A DNA stretch of 64,000 nucleotides from Diprion similis (lineage: Eukaryota > Arthropoda > Insecta > Hymenoptera > Diprionidae): positions 20,730,001 to 20,794,000 of the forward strand of contig NC_060110.1 in assembly GCF_021155765.1 (NCBI RefSeq), given 5' to 3'. Shown here one piece after another: positions 63,574 through 64,000 of this stretch (its first letter is position 1; every line of letters starts with the position of its first letter). The notes under the pieces are model-generated. The model saw only the letters and a program-made list of their open reading frames with translations, searched no databases and was not told where the DNA came from. Made by a program: the position numbers and the translations under genes.

Positions 63574-64000
63574 CTGAAACAAACCGCAAGCGAATTTCCC
63601 TTACTAGAAGAAATATTATCGTTATTAGGAAGATATATTGAATATATATATCCTGAATTGCGAGAATTAGGTGAAGTATATTTATTATATATAAATAATG
63701 CAGTCAATACATGCATATTCATTTGATGTGAATTACCGATCTTATACTCTACAAGTCAATCATTCTCACGAGACGAAGACGAGAAATTTAGGCTTCTGAG
63801 TTCGGTGACATGAGCGAATATGGGAGAAAATATTTCTACCTAACAGCTCACCAAGTTATACAAAAAAATACGGCTGTACCTCTTCCAGATATTTTCGCGA
63901 TAAACGGAATTACAACACTTGAAATTCCTCTGAACTTCAACAATCAACGGGATATTTATGTTACGCGTAACTTTATAGTTGTACCCACAAATTCTACGCG
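63574..64000. other. ARL6 intron, no exon recognised
   Basis: On the minus strand this precedes the switch II exon of ARL6. I looked for the P-loop (GLDNSGKT-type) and switch I (PTIGF-type) exons and did not find them. It is likely intron running off the window. Confidence 0.5.

Overview
The window looks like nuclear DNA from an insect. It is AT-rich, has spliced genes with short GT-AG introns, and carries an allatotropin-type receptor (a gene family absent from Drosophila) and a single-domain PHM. A hymenopteran is my best guess, from gene structure and the CpG-containing satellite; this is inference, not proof. Four genes could be rebuilt exon by exon, with splice sites and reading phases that close exactly.

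Layout. 1-22123: no exon recognised; low-complexity DNA, one piggyBac-type MITE (1533-1683), one foldback element (5362-5519) and a G-rich tract. 22124-30159 (+): the 3' part of an allatotropin/orexin-like GPCR, from TM3 to the C-tail, with two alternative terminal exons that both begin with the same G-K-F-R motif. The first of them sits on a textbook recursive-splice site. 30160-35639: non-coding, with a second copy of the MITE. 35640-40993 (-): complete nine-exon barentsz/CASC3 gene, 818 codons, including a 33-bp microexon. 41985-57455: a 312-bp tandem satellite of 48 regular copies with decayed edge copies and multi-unit duplications. 60199-61739 (-): complete three-exon PHM gene, 335 codons, with all six copper ligands. 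63069-63573 (-): last two exons of ARL6/BBS3, with His in place of the usual catalytic Gln; the gene continues past the window end.

How the parts relate. The GPCR senses an amidated neuropeptide, and PHM performs the first step in amidating such peptides, so two parts of one signalling chain lie about 30 kb apart. Barentsz (exon junction complex) and ARL6 (ciliary GTPase) are unrelated housekeeping-type genes. The satellite lies between the barentsz promoter and the PHM 3' end. The least ordinary items are the satellite, whose unit length is a multiple of three and which leaves a 544-codon frame open, and the recursive-splice motif built into a coding exon of the receptor.
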